Below, piece after piece: positions 1 through 10,080 of a stretch of 64,000 bases of DNA; the stretch's first letter is position 1, and each line of letters begins with the position of its first letter. The notes beneath the pieces were generated by a model. It worked only from the letters and a program-made list of their open reading frames with translations, made no database searches and had not been told where the DNA came from. The DNA lies in contig NZ_CP100350.1 of NCBI RefSeq assembly GCF_024204685.1, forward strand, positions 186,001-250,000, read 5' to 3'. This DNA comes from Gilvimarinus sp. DA14. Its GTDB lineage: Bacteria > Pseudomonadota > Gammaproteobacteria > Pseudomonadales > Cellvibrionaceae. Position numbers and translations under genes: made by a program.

Positions 1-638
1 GTAGCGCGGCTGTTGATTTTAATGCAATCCCCACCCGCGGCGGCATCTGAAACGATGTCGTCGGACAGCTCAACCCGCACCTTGTTCGCACCAAAGTACT
101 CATCCATACGAGTGGCCAGATAGTCCACTGCAAACTCGGCGCTATAGCTGCGCCCGCCGGGCGGGGTCAGGTGCTCGGCGGCGGGCCAGGAGAATATTTG
201 ACATAGGTCCTGACCCAGCTCCAGCAGAGTTTTATTGTCGCCGGCAATAGTGTTGGAGGGTGAGCCGTACAGCAGGCGGCTGTAGTGGCCAAACTCTGCA
301 CTGCCGCGACAGCCCAGCATGGCAAGTACCTGGCGGTACTGCCCCGCAGTGTTGCGCATAATGTTGCCGAGCGCGTCTTGGGCGCCCAACTGGCGAATAA
401 TGTCTATTTCGAGCTGGGCAAACGCCTCACTTAAATTGTGGCGGTCAAAGGGTAGTGGCATGTGCTCGTAATAGTCCCGGCCGATATTGGGCAGGGCGGC
501 GCCGTCACGGGCTAAGAAGGTATCTTGCACGCTGGCGGGCCATTTAATGGCATCGAGAATTCGGATAGGGCGCTGCAGGGCTACCAGGCGGTCAGACAGT
601 GTCTTGATGCGTTGCAGGTAGGCTTGGGAATCGGGCAT
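1..638 (-). CDS. DUF1704 / QEGLA-motif protein, N-terminal part (runs off the window)
   Basis: An open frame read from ATG at 638 to the window edge without a stop gives about 212 residues of N-terminus. The translation begins MPDSQAYLQRIKTL and contains LYGSPSNT, a segment near DLCQIFSWPA, and ends near GGDCIKINSRA. This pattern fits my recollection of the N-terminal half of the DUF1704 family, often called flavohemoglobin expression-modulating QEGLA motif protein, which is a putative zinc peptidase-like family. The HExxH-like and QEGLA motifs should lie beyond the window, so catalysis cannot be judged here. It is transcribed away from the Rieske gene. Family assignment is from pattern memory; molecular function is unknown. 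Confidence 0.6.
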   Translation of the reverse strand, partial: MPDSQAYLQRIKTLSDRLVALQRPIRILDAIKWPASVQDTFLARDGAALPNIGRDYYEHMPLPFDRHNLSEAFAQLEIDIIRQLGAQDALGNIMRNTAGQYRQVLAMLGCRGSAEFGHYSRLLYGSPSNTIAGDNKTLLELGQDLCQIFSWPAAEHLTPPGGRSYSAEFAVDYLATRMDEYFGANKVRVELSDDIVSDAAAGGDCIKINSRA

Positions 639-775
639 GGGAGCTGGAACCAGAGTTAACTTCCTTGAAGGGTGCAGTGTAGCCTGACGGGTAGTGTGGC
701 GATAGTGGTTGAATGCGCAATTGAGCCTGATTGTGGCTCTTTTCACGCCCCGGCCATTGCGGCATAGTAGCGCTT

Positions 776-1087
776 ATGGCTTATGTTCCTTTGGCACGCT
801 TGCACGAACTTTACGATGGTTACCGTCAACCGATACGGCTGGCGGGACAGGAGCTATTGTTGTTGCAGGATGAGGGTCGCCTAGTGTTGCTGGCAAACCG
901 CTGTCCGCACCGCCAGGCGCCCTTGAGTAATGCCAATATCGCCGCCGGTGTGCTGCGCTGCCCGCAGCACGGCATAGAGTTCTCTCTGCGCAGCGGGCAG
1001 GCTCTCAACGAGGCCGGTTGTGCCGCTTTGCAGTTCTTTCCCCTCATTTACGAGGGCAATACTGTCGGCGTGGAAGTGGCGCCGTAA
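776..1087 (+). CDS. Rieske [2Fe-2S] ferredoxin-like protein
   Basis: A 103-residue cytoplasmic protein, no signal peptide, almost entirely one Rieske fold. The two cluster-binding boxes are CPHRQAPL (about residues 42-49) and CPQHGIEF (about 62-69), giving the C-x-H ... C-x2-H ligand set of NirD/ferredoxin-type Rieske proteins. I start it at the ATG at 776 because the 15 extra in-frame upstream residues (from 731) do not belong to the fold. It stands alone, ahead of the fmdB-aspS unit, with no adjacent oxygenase, so it is probably an electron-transfer ferredoxin of unknown partner. The fold is clear; the physiological role is not. Confidence 0.75.
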   Translation: MAYVPLARLHELYDGYRQPIRLAGQELLLLQDEGRLVLLANRCPHRQAPLSNANIAAGVLRCPQHGIEFSLRSGQALNEAGCAALQFFPLIYEGNTVGVEVAP

Positions 1088-1128
1088 CAGCCGCTGCGTT
1101 CGCGTGGCCCGCACCAGCAATGGCGCGG

Positions 1129-1157
1129 TTTCGAAGCGTCTCACTCTCAGGTATAAT
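1129..1157 (+). promoter_or_regulatory. candidate sigma-70 promoter for fmdB-aspS
   Basis: A perfect TATAAT hexamer lies at 1152-1157. A weak -35 candidate (TTTCGA, 3 of 6 matches) sits 17 bp upstream at 1129-1134. The predicted start would be about 60 bases before the zinc-ribbon gene, with no intervening gene. Only the -10 is convincing. Confidence 0.45.
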
Positions 1158-1227
1158 TGCGCCCTTTTTGGCGGCCAGGGCAGCCTGGACGCGTTGTTTA
1201 TTGGTAGGTTTGAAGTGGAGAAAAGCT

Positions 1228-1500
1228 ATGCCTATCTATGAATACCGTTGTGAGGCCTGTGGCCACGAGATGGAAGCATTGCAAAAAATGAGCGATGCGC
1301 CTTTAACCGATTGCCCTAAATGCCAGCAAGCCGAATTGGTGAAAAAGATCTCGGCGGCCGGCTTCCGTTTGAAAGGCGGCGGCTGGTACGAGACCGACTT
1401 CAAGTCGGGCAAGCAGAAAAACCTTGCCGGCGGCGGTGAATCGAAAAAGCCCGCCTCAGGCGGCAAAAGCGAGTCGGCAGCGGCCGCCTCAGCCAGTTAA
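1228..1500 (+). CDS. FmdB-family zinc ribbon protein
   Basis: A 90-residue protein starting MPIYEYRCEACGHEME. Two CxxC knuckles (CEAC about residues 8-11 and CPKC about 28-31) form the single zinc ribbon typical of the FmdB/CxxC_CxxC_SSSS regulatory-protein family. The C-terminal third is a low-complexity Gly/Ser/Ala/Lys tail, also common in the family. The start at 1228 is chosen over a longer upstream frame because MPIYEY is the conserved N-terminus and the preceding GGAGAAAA is a ribosome-binding site. It directly precedes aspS, an arrangement common in gammaproteobacteria. The biochemical role is not established. Confidence 0.85.
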   Translation: MPIYEYRCEACGHEMEALQKMSDAPLTDCPKCQQAELVKKISAAGFRLKGGGWYETDFKSGKQKNLAGGGESKKPASGGKSESAAAASAS

Positions 1501-1525
1501 TGAATAACCAGACGGGAATATACCT

Positions 1526-3310
1526 ATGCGCAGTGATTACTGTGGCGCCTTGAATGCCTCTTACATCGACCGTGAAGTGACTTTATGCGGCTGGGTCGAT
1601 CGTCGCCGCGACCACGGTGGTGTGATTTTTATTGATTTGCGTGACCGCGCAGGTGTTGTTCAGGTGGTGTTCGATCCGGACGCCAAAGAGAAATTTGAAC
1701 TCGCCGATAAAGTGCGTGGTGAATATGTGTTGCAAGTAACCGGTAAGGTTCGTGCCCGCGACGCCGCGACCGTCAACCCCAATATGGCGACGGGTGAAAT
1801 TGAGGTGTATGGCACGGAGCTGGAAATTCTCAACGAGGCCGAGACCATTCCTTTCCCGCTGTCAGAGCACTCAAGCGTGGGTGAAGATGTACGCCTGAAG
1901 TACCGCTACATTGATTTACGCCGTGCTGAGATGCAAAAAAGCCTGCAATTTCGTTCCAAGGTGACCATTGCGATTCGCAACTATCTGGACGAAAACGGTT
2001 TTCTGGACATCGAAACCCCGATTCTTACCCGCGCAACCCCGGAGGGTGCCCGCGATTATCTGGTGCCTTCGCGCACCCACGAGAACAAATTCTTTGCCCT
2101 GCCGCAATCACCTCAGCTGTTTAAACAGCTACTGATGGTGTCTGGCTTTGACCGTTACTACCAAATCGCCAAGTGCTTCCGCGATGAAGACTTGCGCGCT
2201 GACCGTCAGCCCGAGTTTACCCAGATCGATATTGAAACCTCGTTTATGGACGAGGAAGGCATTATGGGTATCACCGAAGGCATGATTAAGCAGTTGTTTA
2301 ACGACTTGCTGAGCATCGATTTGGGCGAGTTCCCGCGCATGGACTACGCCACCGCCATGGAAAAATACGGTTCCGACAAGCCGGATTTACGTATTCCGCT
2401 GGAGCTGGTGGATGTGAAAGACTTGATGGGCGAAGTGGAGTTTAAAGTCTTCTCAGGTCCCGCTAAAGATCCGAAAGGCCGCGTTACCGCGCTGAAAGTG
2501 CCCGGTGGCAACGACAAGCTGACCCGCAAGCAAATTGACGACTACACCAAGTTTGTCAGCATCTATGGCGCGAAAGGCCTAGCCTACATCAAGGTTAACG
2601 ACGTTAGCGATGTGGAAGAGGGCTTGCAGTCACCGATTGTTAAGTTTTTGCCCAACGATGTTCGCAAGGCTATTTTGCAGCGCCTTGACGCTCAAAATGG
2701 CGATTTGATTTTCTTCGGCGCGGATAAAGCCACCATTGTGAGTGAAGCTTTGGGCGCGCTGCGCTGCAAGCTGGGTGAAGACCTGGATTTGTACACCTGT
2801 GAGTGGGCGCCGCTGTGGGTAGTCGACTTCCCGATGTTTGAAGAGAATGACGACGGCTCCATGCAGGCATTGCACCACCCGTTCACCGCGCCATCGTGCA
2901 GCCCGGACGAGCTGAAAGCAAACCCGGCGACCGCGCTGTCACGCGCCTACGACATGGTGTTAAACGGTACCGAGTTGGGCGGGGGTTCTGTGCGTATTCA
3001 CGATCAGAACATGCAGCAGGCGGTGTTTGATATTCTGGGCATCAGCAGCGAAGAGCAGCGCGAAAAGTTCGGCTTCTTGCTGGATGCCTTGAAGTACGGC
3101 GCGCCGCCGCACGGTGGCCTGGCGTTTGGTTTGGATCGCCTGATTATGTTGATGACCGGTGCCAGCTCCATTCGCGATGTAATTGCCTTCCCGAAAACTC
3201 AGAGCGCGGCCTGTGTAATGACCGACGCGCCAGGGGCGGTGGATGCCGCGCAACTGCGCGAGCTGCACATTCGCCTGCGCCAGAAAGAGCAAAAAGAAAC
3301 GTCTGAATAG
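1526..3310 (+). CDS. aspS: aspartate--tRNA ligase
   Basis: A 594-residue class II aminoacyl-tRNA synthetase that charges tRNA-Asp with aspartate in the cytoplasm. The N-terminal OB-fold anticodon-binding domain (about 1-105) opens with [10 protein letters not shown] and [20 protein letters not shown]. Catalytic motif 2 is visible as [18 protein letters not shown] (about residues 217-234) and motif 3 as [13 protein letters not shown] (about 530-542). The bacterial GAD insertion domain lies between them. Length matches bacterial AspRS (about 590). It follows the FmdB zinc-ribbon gene by 25 bases and is followed by a strong terminator. Whether it also charges tRNA-Asn cannot be told from this window. 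Confidence 0.98.
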   Translation: MRSDYCGALNASYIDREVTLCGWVDRRRDHGGVIFIDLRDRAGVVQVVFDPDAKEKFELADKVRGEYVLQVTGKVRARDAATVNPNMATGEIEVYGTELEILNEAETIPFPLSEHSSVGEDVRLKYRYIDLRRAEMQKSLQFRSKVTIAIRNYLDENGFLDIETPILTRATPEGARDYLVPSRTHENKFFALPQSPQLFKQLLMVSGFDRYYQIAKCFRDEDLRADRQPEFTQIDIETSFMDEEGIMGITEGMIKQLFNDLLSIDLGEFPRMDYATAMEKYGSDKPDLRIPLELVDVKDLMGEVEFKVFSGPAKDPKGRVTALKVPGGNDKLTRKQIDDYTKFVSIYGAKGLAYIKVNDVSDVEEGLQSPIVKFLPNDVRKAILQRLDAQNGDLIFFGADKATIVSEALGALRCKLGEDLDLYTCEWAPLWVVDFPMFEENDDGSMQALHHPFTAPSCSPDELKANPATALSRAYDMVLNGTELGGGSVRIHDQNMQQAVFDILGISSEEQREKFGFLLDALKYGAPPHGGLAFGLDRLIMLMTGASSIRDVIAFPKTQSAACVMTDAPGAVDAAQLRELHIRLRQKEQKETSE

Positions 3311-3324
3311 CCGTCATGGCGGTT

Positions 3325-3352
3325 AAACGGCCGGGCTTGCCCGGCCGTTTTT
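3325..3352 (+). terminator. intrinsic terminator after aspS
   Basis: A 12-bp near-perfect GC-rich stem (3325-3336 with 3339-3350, inner loop CTTG) runs into a five-T tract, 15 bases after the aspS stop. It separates the fmdB-aspS unit from yebC. Confidence 0.9.
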
Positions 3353-3397
3353 GTATCTGACAGTTGTATAACCCAGTAACAAAGAGCGGAGTCGACT

Positions 3398-4138
3398 ATG
3401 GCTGGCCACAGTAAATGGGCAAACATTAAACACCGCAAAGCTGCACAGGATGCCAAACGCGGCAAGGTTTTTAGTAAAATTATTCGCGAGCTGACGGTTG
3501 CTGCGCGAAGCGGTGACAACCCCGACGACAACCCGCGCCTGCGCGCCGCTATGGATAAAGCCCTGGGCGCGAACATGAAAAAAGACACTATCGACAAAGC
3601 CGTAGCGCGCGGTGCTGGCAATGCCGACGGTGAAAACTACGAAGAGTGTACCTACGAAGGTTATGGTGTAGGAGGCGTTGCGGTGTTGGTGGAGTGTATG
3701 ACCGACAATAAGAATCGCACCGTCGCCGAAGTGCGTCACGCTTTTAGCAAGCGCGGCGGTAATCTGGGAACAGACGGTTCCGTGGCTTATCTGTTTTCTA
3801 AAATCGGGCAGTTGGTTTTTAATCCCGATGTCGATGAAGATGACCTTCTTGAAGCCGCACTGGAGGCGGGCGCCGAAGAGCTTATCACCCATAGCGATGG
3901 CAGCAAGGAAATCGAAACCGCGTTTGAAGATTACTTTGAGGTGAAAGGCGCAATGGTCGCGGCGGGCTTTGCACCCGAGGCTTCGCAAATTACTATGAAG
4001 CCTGCCACCACCGTCGAGCTGGATAAAGATGGCGCGGAAAAAATTATCGCCTTGGTGGATATGCTGGAAGATCTGGATGATGTGCAAAATGTGTACACTA
4101 ACTCCGACATTCCCGACGATGTTCTGGCGCAGCTTTAG
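3398..4138 (+). CDS. yebC: YebC/TACO1-family protein
   Basis: A 246-residue protein beginning [14 protein letters not shown], the diagnostic N-terminus of the YebC family. Family members are described as DNA-binding transcriptional regulators in some bacteria and as a ribosome-associated factor that helps translate polyproline stretches in others. The acidic middle and C-terminal segment ending in the [10 protein letters not shown] motif are typical, and length is normal. A ribosome-binding GGAG lies about 8 bases before the ATG. It stands immediately upstream of ruvC (21 bases between stop and start), the conserved yebC-ruvCAB order. I infer co-transcription with ruvC. Confidence 0.96.
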   Translation: MAGHSKWANIKHRKAAQDAKRGKVFSKIIRELTVAARSGDNPDDNPRLRAAMDKALGANMKKDTIDKAVARGAGNADGENYEECTYEGYGVGGVAVLVECMTDNKNRTVAEVRHAFSKRGGNLGTDGSVAYLFSKIGQLVFNPDVDEDDLLEAALEAGAEELITHSDGSKEIETAFEDYFEVKGAMVAAGFAPEASQITMKPATTVELDKDGAEKIIALVDMLEDLDDVQNVYTNSDIPDDVLAQL

Positions 4139-4158
4139 CCTCAACCAGGTTTAACAAT

Positions 4159-4677
4159 ATGGCAATAGTTATGGGGGTGGATCCAGGTTCGCGTAAAACC
4201 GGCTTTGGCCTGGTGAATGCGACTGGCGGACGCTGTGAATACATCACCAGCGGGGTGATTCGCATCCCCGATATTGCTTTTCCCGAGCGCTTAAAATTAA
4301 TTTTTGATAGCGTCACTCAGCTGATTGAGCAGCATTGCCCGCAGGAGTTTGCCATCGAGCAAGTGTTTATGGCGAAAAGTGCCGGCTCGGCGCTAAAGCT
4401 TGGTCAGGCGCGTGGAGCGGCGATTGTCGCGGCGGTAAACCAGAGCCTGCCGGTGGCTGAGTATGAAGCGCGTAAAGTGAAGCAGGCCATTACCGGTACC
4501 GGCGCCGCCGATAAGCTGCAAGTACAGCATATGGTAAAAACTTTGCTCAAGCTGCCCGCGTGCCCTCAGGAGGATGCCGCCGATGCCCTGGCCATCGCGT
4601 TATGTCATGTAAACTCCCAGCAACATTTAGTAAAACTCGCTCGCGCTCGCAGCTTTCGCCGTGGTCGTATGGTATAA
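4159..4677 (+). CDS. ruvC: crossover junction endodeoxyribonuclease RuvC
   Basis: A 172-residue Holliday-junction resolvase that nicks the two opposing strands of junctions held by RuvAB. The acidic catalytic residues are visible: Asp8 in [13 protein letters not shown], Glu in FAIEQVFM (about residue 68), and the Asp pair in [11 protein letters not shown] near 141-144. Length equals the usual 172-175 residues. It follows yebC and precedes ruvA by 33 bases, so it belongs to the yebC-ruvCAB operon. No LexA box was recognised immediately upstream. Confidence 0.97.
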   Translation: MAIVMGVDPGSRKTGFGLVNATGGRCEYITSGVIRIPDIAFPERLKLIFDSVTQLIEQHCPQEFAIEQVFMAKSAGSALKLGQARGAAIVAAVNQSLPVAEYEARKVKQAITGTGAADKLQVQHMVKTLLKLPACPQEDAADALAIALCHVNSQQHLVKLARARSFRRGRMV

Positions 4678-4710
4678 AGAGCGACAAATTTGAACAGAAA
4701 TTAATAACTC

Positions 4711-5313
4711 ATGATTGGACGATTGCACGGCACATTGCTGGAACAACAGGCACCTTTTTTATTGCTGGATGTCAGTGGCGTAGGCTATGAGCTGCAGGCG
4801 CCCATGACGACTTTTTACCAGTTGCCTCAACCCGGGCAAACAGCCACGCTGTATACCCATCTCGCCGTCAGCGAAACCGCGCACCAACTGTTTGGGTTTG
4901 CCAAGCGCTCCGACCGAGATTTGTTTCGCACGCTTATTAAAGTCAATGGCGTGGGGCCGAAGATGGCAGTGGCGATTCTATCCGGGATGGATGCCGACGA
5001 TATCGCCCGCTGTGTCCACGAGGATAACGTTGCCGCCTTGGTGAAAGTCCCTGGGGTCGGTAAAAAAACCGCCGAGCGATTGGTGATTGAGCTGCGCGAT
5101 AAAATCGCGCCCTCCGCTGCGCCGCAGGATCTTTTAAACCCGGCAGCTGCCGCAGTGCCCGGTGGCGCCGACGAAGAGGCCGAAAGCGCTCTGATTGCAT
5201 TGGGCTATAAACCGGCAGAGGCCAGCCGCATGGTAAATGCGGCGCACAAGGCGAATCCTACCGCCAGTGCCCAAGAGCTGATTCGTCATGCACTGCGAAA
5301 AATTGCCGGCTAG
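4711..5313 (+). CDS. ruvA: Holliday junction branch migration protein RuvA
   Basis: A 200-residue protein starting MIGRLHGTLLEQ. Tetramers bind the four-way junction and load RuvB motors. Domain I (OB fold, about 1-64), domain II with two helix-hairpin-helix segments (VNGVGPKMAVAIL about 76-88 and VPGVGKKTAERLVIEL about 111-126), and a C-terminal UBA-like domain III (about 150-200) that contacts RuvB are all recognisable. The linker between II and III is Ala/Pro-rich, as usual. It precedes ruvB by 9 bases. Confidence 0.97.
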   Translation: MIGRLHGTLLEQQAPFLLLDVSGVGYELQAPMTTFYQLPQPGQTATLYTHLAVSETAHQLFGFAKRSDRDLFRTLIKVNGVGPKMAVAILSGMDADDIARCVHEDNVAALVKVPGVGKKTAERLVIELRDKIAPSAAPQDLLNPAAAAVPGGADEEAESALIALGYKPAEASRMVNAAHKANPTASAQELIRHALRKIAG

Positions 5314-5322
5314 GGCTTTCTC

Positions 5323-6345
5323 ATGATTGAAACCGACCGCTTAATTGCCCCCGAAACTAAGGGCCCCGAGGAGCAGCTGGACCGTGCGATACGGCCAAAA
5401 ACTCTGGCCGAGTATGTGGGTCAGCCGGTGGTGCGAGAGCAGATGGAAATTTTTATCCAGGCGGCACGCGGGCGAGGCGAGTCGCTGGACCATACGCTGG
5501 TGTTCGGCCCGCCCGGGCTGGGTAAAACCACCCTCGCCAATATCATTGCCCAGGAAATGGGCGTGGCTTTAAAAAGTACCTCGGGCCCGGTGCTGGAAAA
5601 AGCCGGCGACCTTGCTGCGCTAATGACCAATCTGGAGCCCGGCGATGTTTTATTTATCGATGAAATTCACCGCCTGAGCCCGGTAGTGGAAGAAATTCTC
5701 TACCCGGCGATGGAGGATTTTCAGCTGGATATCGTGATCGGCGAAGGTCCTGCCGCCCGCTCTATTAAACTCGACTTGCCGCCTTTCACCCTGGTGGGCG
5801 CAACCACAAGGGCGGGACTTTTGACATCGCCGCTGCGCGATCGCTTTGGCATTGTGCAGCGCCTTGAGTTTTATAATATTTCCGATCTCACCCACATTGT
5901 GAGTCGCTCGGCATCGCTTTTGGGTGTGCCTATGGACGAGGCGGGCGCAGCCGAAGTGGCCAAGCGCTCGCGCGGTACACCGCGCATCGCCAACAGGTTG
6001 CTGCGCCGGGTGCGTGACTTTGCGCAAATAAAAGCCAATGGCGAGGTCAGCGAGGCGGTGGCCGACCAGGCGTTGAATATGCTGAATGTAGACGTGCGTG
6101 GTTTTGATCACATGGACAGACGTTTGCTGGTGGCCATGATGGATAATTTTACCGGCGGCCCGGTAGGCATTGATTCACTGGCGGCGGCAATAGGTGAAGA
6201 GCGTGGCACCATTGAGGATGTTATCGAGCCCTACCTGATTCAGCAGGGCTTTATCGCCCGCACCCCTCGTGGACGCGTATTGACCCCTTTGGCTTATGAA
6301 CATTTCGGTGCTCCGGTGCCCGATCGCTTTAAGGACGGTTTGTGA
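5323..6345 (+). CDS. ruvB: Holliday junction branch migration ATPase RuvB
   Basis: A 340-residue AAA+ hexameric motor that drives branch migration with RuvA. The Walker A motif is GPPGLGKTT (about residues 63-71), Walker B is [10 protein letters not shown] (about 109-118), and the sensor/GATTRAG segment lies at about 162-168. The C-terminal winged helix ends in the conserved [16 protein letters not shown]. Its stop codon overlaps the GTG start of ybgC by four bases (GTGA), indicating translational coupling between the ruv and tol blocks. Confidence 0.98.
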   Translation: MIETDRLIAPETKGPEEQLDRAIRPKTLAEYVGQPVVREQMEIFIQAARGRGESLDHTLVFGPPGLGKTTLANIIAQEMGVALKSTSGPVLEKAGDLAALMTNLEPGDVLFIDEIHRLSPVVEEILYPAMEDFQLDIVIGEGPAARSIKLDLPPFTLVGATTRAGLLTSPLRDRFGIVQRLEFYNISDLTHIVSRSASLLGVPMDEAGAAEVAKRSRGTPRIANRLLRRVRDFAQIKANGEVSEAVADQALNMLNVDVRGFDHMDRRLLVAMMDNFTGGPVGIDSLAAAIGEERGTIEDVIEPYLIQQGFIARTPRGRVLTPLAYEHFGAPVPDRFKDGL

Positions 6346-6764
6346 GCGACAGCGTGTTCTCTTTGCCGGTGCGAGTTTATATCGAAGATACCGATGCCGG
6401 TGGTATTGTCTATTACGTCAATTACCTCAAGTTTATGGAGCGTTCGCGCACAGAATTTTTGCGCCAATACGGTTATGATAAGCCGGCGATATTGGACGGT
6501 GGTCAGTTACTGGTGGTGCACCGCGCCGAAGTAGATTACAAGCGCTCCGCCAGGCTGGATGACTTGTTACAGGTAACCACCGAGATAGAATCTCTGGCGC
6601 GCACCAATGTATTGTTTCGCCAGAATATTTTTCGCGGGAACGAATTGCTTTGTGCGGGTCTAATCCGCATTGCCTGTGTGTCGCCCGCAACCATGAAACC
6701 CTGCGCCATGCCGCTTACCATGCGTGAGAAGCTGGCCGAGACTATTGAAACGGACAAGAGTTAA
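6342..6764 (+). CDS. ybgC: tol-pal system acyl-CoA thioesterase YbgC
   Basis: A 140-residue hot-dog-fold thioesterase of the YbgC/4-hydroxybenzoyl-CoA thioesterase family. The signature [10 protein letters not shown] (about residues 15-24) includes the catalytic Asp. Family members hydrolyse short or phospholipid-linked acyl-CoA thioesters and are encoded first in most tol-pal operons. The GTG start at 6342 overlaps the ruvB stop, and tolQ follows six bases after the stop. Some relatives start the tol operon with their own promoter; none is obvious here because the region is coding. Confidence 0.93.
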   Translation: MSDSVFSLPVRVYIEDTDAGGIVYYVNYLKFMERSRTEFLRQYGYDKPAILDGGQLLVVHRAEVDYKRSARLDDLLQVTTEIESLARTNVLFRQNIFRGNELLCAGLIRIACVSPATMKPCAMPLTMREKLAETIETDKS

Positions 6765-6770
6765 GTCTTT

Positions 6771-7472
6771 ATGCCAAACGAACATTCGCTTTCTATCTGG
6801 AGTCTGATTGCCAACGCCAGTTTACTGGTGCAGCTTGTCATGGCGCTGCTTTTTCTGGCGTCGGTTGTTTCTTGGGTGATGATTATTCAGCGCGGCATGT
6901 ACCAGCGCAACGCTAGAGCAAAATATTTGGCTTTTGAAAAGCAGTTTTGGTCAGGCATTGACCTCAACCAGCTGTATCGTCAGAGCAATGGTAAAACAGG
7001 TAAAGACGCGGTCGACGGCGTCGAGAATATTTTTCGCGCGGGGTTTAAAGAGTTTATGCGTTTGCGCTCGCAAAGCAGTGCAGACTCGGATGCAGTCATG
7101 GAAGGCTGTCAGCGCGCCATGCGTGTGGCTTTGGCCCGCGAAGAAGAAAAGCTGGAGGCAAATTTGCCGTTTCTTGCCAGTGTGGCATCGGTCAGCCCCT
7201 ACATTGGCTTGTTTGGCACCGTGTGGGGGATTATGAACTCTTTCCGCGGTCTGGCAAATGTTCACCAGGCCACCCTGGCTACGGTGGCGCCCGGTATCTC
7301 CGAGGCATTGGTGGCGACCGCCATGGGCTTGTTTGCAGCGATCCCGGCGGTGCTTGCCTACAACCGTTTCTCGGCTCGGGCCGAGGCCATGGAAAATCAG
7401 TACCAGACCTTTGCCGAAGAGTTCTCTGCGATTTTGCACCGCCAGGTGCACAGCAAGCAGGTGTCTTCGTAA
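6771..7472 (+). CDS. tolQ: Tol-Pal system inner-membrane protein TolQ
   Basis: A 233-residue MotA/ExbB-family protein with three predicted transmembrane helices (about residues 16-38, 135-158 and 168-190). With TolR it forms the proton-driven stator that energises TolA during outer-membrane constriction at division. The conserved helix pair around PYIGLFGTVWGIMNSF and the segment ISEALVATAMGLFAAIPAVL are visible. It lies between ybgC and tolR in the canonical order. Confidence 0.97.
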   Translation: MPNEHSLSIWSLIANASLLVQLVMALLFLASVVSWVMIIQRGMYQRNARAKYLAFEKQFWSGIDLNQLYRQSNGKTGKDAVDGVENIFRAGFKEFMRLRSQSSADSDAVMEGCQRAMRVALAREEEKLEANLPFLASVASVSPYIGLFGTVWGIMNSFRGLANVHQATLATVAPGISEALVATAMGLFAAIPAVLAYNRFSARAEAMENQYQTFAEEFSAILHRQVHSKQVSS

Positions 7473-7496
7473 ATTTCCCATTGCAATAGGTGATGT

Positions 7497-7925
7497 ATGG
7501 CAGCCTTTGGCCCCAAACAAAAAAAGAAACCCATGGCAGAAATCAACGTCGTGCCTTATATCGACGTAATGTTGGTGCTGTTGGTGGTATTTATGGTGAC
7601 TGCGCCTATGTTGATGCAAGGGGTAAAAGTGGATTTGCCCGAAGCGCCCTCAGCGCCCATTGATAACAAAGACGACGAGCCTTTGATTGTCTCGGTGGAT
7701 AAATCCGGTCAGTACTATATCGAGTTAGGCGGCGAGCCGAAGCAAGCCAAGCCACTCGCGCAGATTACCGAGATGGTCGGCAAAGTATTAGGTGAAAAGC
7801 CCAGCACACCTGTATTGGTGTGGGGTGATACCGATGTTAACTACGGCGTGGTAGTAGGCTTGATGACCCAGTTGCAAAATGCTGGCGCGCCTTCTGTCGG
7901 TCTGGTTACTGATCCGCCGCAGTAG
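7497..7925 (+). CDS. tolR: Tol-Pal system protein TolR
   Basis: A 142-residue ExbD/TolR-family protein with one N-terminal transmembrane helix (about 19-40) containing the proton-path Asp in YIDVMLVLLVVFM. A periplasmic peptidoglycan-binding domain follows. It works with TolQ as the stator of the Tol motor. It starts 24 bases after the tolQ stop and ends 14 bases before tolA. Confidence 0.97.
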   Translation: MAAFGPKQKKKPMAEINVVPYIDVMLVLLVVFMVTAPMLMQGVKVDLPEAPSAPIDNKDDEPLIVSVDKSGQYYIELGGEPKQAKPLAQITEMVGKVLGEKPSTPVLVWGDTDVNYGVVVGLMTQLQNAGAPSVGLVTDPPQ

Positions 7926-7939
7926 GTGATGCTGTCTCT

Positions 7940-8752
7940 ATGAATTGGCGCAGTAGTTACACCCTTCCCGTTGTTATCAGTGTCGGCATGCACCTGGCGC
8001 TGATAGCGGTTATTACGCTCGGTTGGGAGACAACCGCCGAGGTCAAACCTCGGGTTTTTAAGCCCAAATTTGTCGAGGCCAAACTGGTCGAGTTAAAGGC
8101 CCAGTCCAAAGAAGAGACGGCACCCGCGCAAAACAAGATCATCGACTTAACCAAACAGCGTGAGCTGGAGCGTCAGCAGGCTGAGGCAGAGCGCAAGGCC
8201 CGGGAGCAAGCGGCGCGAAAACGCCAGCAAGAGCAAGAGCGCAAGGCAAAGGCCGAGGCGGAGCGCAAGCGCAAGCAAAAAGAGGAGGCCGAGCGCAAAC
8301 GCCAACAAGAGCTTGAAGCCAAGCGTCGCGCCGCAGAGGCCGCCGAGAAAAAGGCCGAGCAAGAGCGGCGCGAGCGATTGGAGCGTCAGCGCCTTGAAGA
8401 GCAAAAACGCAAAGCCGAAGCCGAGGCCCGGCAGCAGGCTGAATTGGCTGCAGCGCAGACGCAAAGTTACGTCAATATGATCGCTGCGCGCGTCGAGCAA
8501 AACTGGAGCAGGCCGCCATCTGCGCGCCGTGGCATGCGCGCCACACTCCTGATACAGTTAGTGCCCACCGGGCAGGTGGTCAATGTGACGGTGATTGAGA
8601 GCAGCGGTAACGCCGCCTTTGATCGTTCCGCCGAGCAGGCCGTGCGCCGAGTCGACCGCTTTACCGAGCTGCAAAACATGCCGCCTAAACTGTTTGAAGA
8701 AAACTTCCGCCAGTTGCGGTTGGAATTTAAGCCTGAGGATTTACGCTTGTGA
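7940..8752 (+). CDS. tolA: Tol-Pal system protein TolA
   Basis: A 270-residue periplasm-spanning protein: an N-terminal transmembrane anchor (about 9-28), a long charged Ala/Lys/Glu/Gln/Arg helix (about 68-175), and a C-terminal globular domain of TonB-like topology (about 180-270, from [13 protein letters not shown] onward). The C-terminal domain meets TolB and Pal at the outer membrane. The helical domain is shorter than in E. coli TolA (421 residues), as is usual outside the enterics. Its stop overlaps the GTG start of tolB (GTGA). Confidence 0.95.
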   Translation: MNWRSSYTLPVVISVGMHLALIAVITLGWETTAEVKPRVFKPKFVEAKLVELKAQSKEETAPAQNKIIDLTKQRELERQQAEAERKAREQAARKRQQEQERKAKAEAERKRKQKEEAERKRQQELEAKRRAAEAAEKKAEQERRERLERQRLEEQKRKAEAEARQQAELAAAQTQSYVNMIAARVEQNWSRPPSARRGMRATLLIQLVPTGQVVNVTVIESSGNAAFDRSAEQAVRRVDRFTELQNMPPKLFEENFRQLRLEFKPEDLRL

Positions 8753-10035
8753 GAATTTTTGTCGCTTTGCTGTTGTCATTGTGCGCCTTGACCGCCAGGG
8801 CTCAGCTGACTATTGAAATTACCCAGGGGGTAGATAACCCCACCCGAATCGCAGTTGTGCCTATGGGGTGGAGTGGCTCCTCGCCGCTGCCCGAAGACGT
8901 ATCGTCTATCGTGTCGGCTAACCTTGAGCGCAGTGGTCAGTTTGAATCGGTGCCGCGCACCAGCATGCTGTCTTTCCCCAGTAAAGAGGCCGACGTGTTT
9001 TACCGCGACTGGCGTGTAATGGGCACCGAGTTTTTGTTGGTGGGCAATATAGAGGAGCGCGGCGGTCGCTACTATGCCACCTACAGCTTGTTCGATGTGC
9101 TGGGGCAGCGCAAAGTCATCAGCAATGGCAAGGTCGATGGTGGGGCGGGGCAGTTGCGCGACATCGCCCACCATATTTCCGATGTGGTGTACGAAAAAAT
9201 CACCGGAATTCGCGGCGCGTTTGCCACCCAGATTCTCTATGTAGAGGCTTTTCAGCGCGTTAATCAGCCGGATACTTTCCGCCTGATGCTGGCCGATGCC
9301 GATGGCGCCCGCCCGCGGATGCTACTTGAGTCAGATGAGCCGCTGCTCTCTCCGGCTTGGTCGCCCGATGGTCGCCAAGTGGCTTATGTATCGTTCGAGA
9401 CGTCCCGCCCCGCCATCTTTTTGCAAAGCCTCGCAACTGGGCAACGTGAACAATTGACAGATTTTACCGGCTTGAATGGCGCACCGGCCTTTTCTCCGGA
9501 CGGTACCAAGTTGGCAATGGTGCTGTCTAAAGATGGTAACCCCGAGATCTATACCCTGGATTTACGCACCCGTCAGTTCACGAGAATTACCAATCATTAC
9601 GCTATTGATACCGAACCGAGCTGGACGGCGGACGGAAAAGGGGTGGTATTTACCTCAAATCGCGGTGGCAAACCACAAATTTATCAGGTGACTCTTGCCA
9701 GCGGGCGGGTAGAACGCTTAACCTTTGACGGCGAGTACAATGCTCGCGGGCGAGTCTCGCTGGATGGCAACACCTTGGTAATGGTTCATCAGCGCAATGG
9801 GGTTTTCCACATTGCGGCACAAGATCTCACTACCGGCACTTTGCGTATCCTGACAGAGACAAATTTAGATGAATCGCCTACTATAGCGCCCAATGGTGCT
9901 ATGTTGCTCTACGCGACACGCTTTGGGGGAAAAGGTATTTTGGCCGCTGTGTCACTGGATGCGGGTACCAAGTATCGATTGCCATCCAAGCAGGGTGATG
10001 TACGAGAACCCGCTTGGTCGCCATTTTTTAACTAA
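8749..10035 (+). CDS. tolB: Tol-Pal system periplasmic protein TolB
   Basis: A 428-residue periplasmic protein with a Sec signal peptide (about 1-19, ending ALTARAQ), an N-terminal alpha/beta domain and a C-terminal six-bladed beta-propeller. The propeller repeats are visible as [30 protein letters not shown] and [15 protein letters not shown]. It toggles between Pal and TolA to mobilise Pal at the septum. The GTG start overlaps the tolA stop; pal follows 45 bases downstream. Confidence 0.97.
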   Translation: MRIFVALLLSLCALTARAQLTIEITQGVDNPTRIAVVPMGWSGSSPLPEDVSSIVSANLERSGQFESVPRTSMLSFPSKEADVFYRDWRVMGTEFLLVGNIEERGGRYYATYSLFDVLGQRKVISNGKVDGGAGQLRDIAHHISDVVYEKITGIRGAFATQILYVEAFQRVNQPDTFRLMLADADGARPRMLLESDEPLLSPAWSPDGRQVAYVSFETSRPAIFLQSLATGQREQLTDFTGLNGAPAFSPDGTKLAMVLSKDGNPEIYTLDLRTRQFTRITNHYAIDTEPSWTADGKGVVFTSNRGGKPQIYQVTLASGRVERLTFDGEYNARGRVSLDGNTLVMVHQRNGVFHIAAQDLTTGTLRILTETNLDESPTIAPNGAMLLYATRFGGKGILAAVSLDAGTKYRLPSKQGDVREPAWSPFFN

Positions 10036-10080
10036 AATTGCAGTGAGCTCAAAAAATCAACAACTTGATCGGAGTTAATC

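Noticed and set aside
3323-4144. A 273-codon minus-strand frame opposite yebC
   Set aside because: It mirrors the yebC frame and has no domain; a reverse-strand shadow caused by codon bias.
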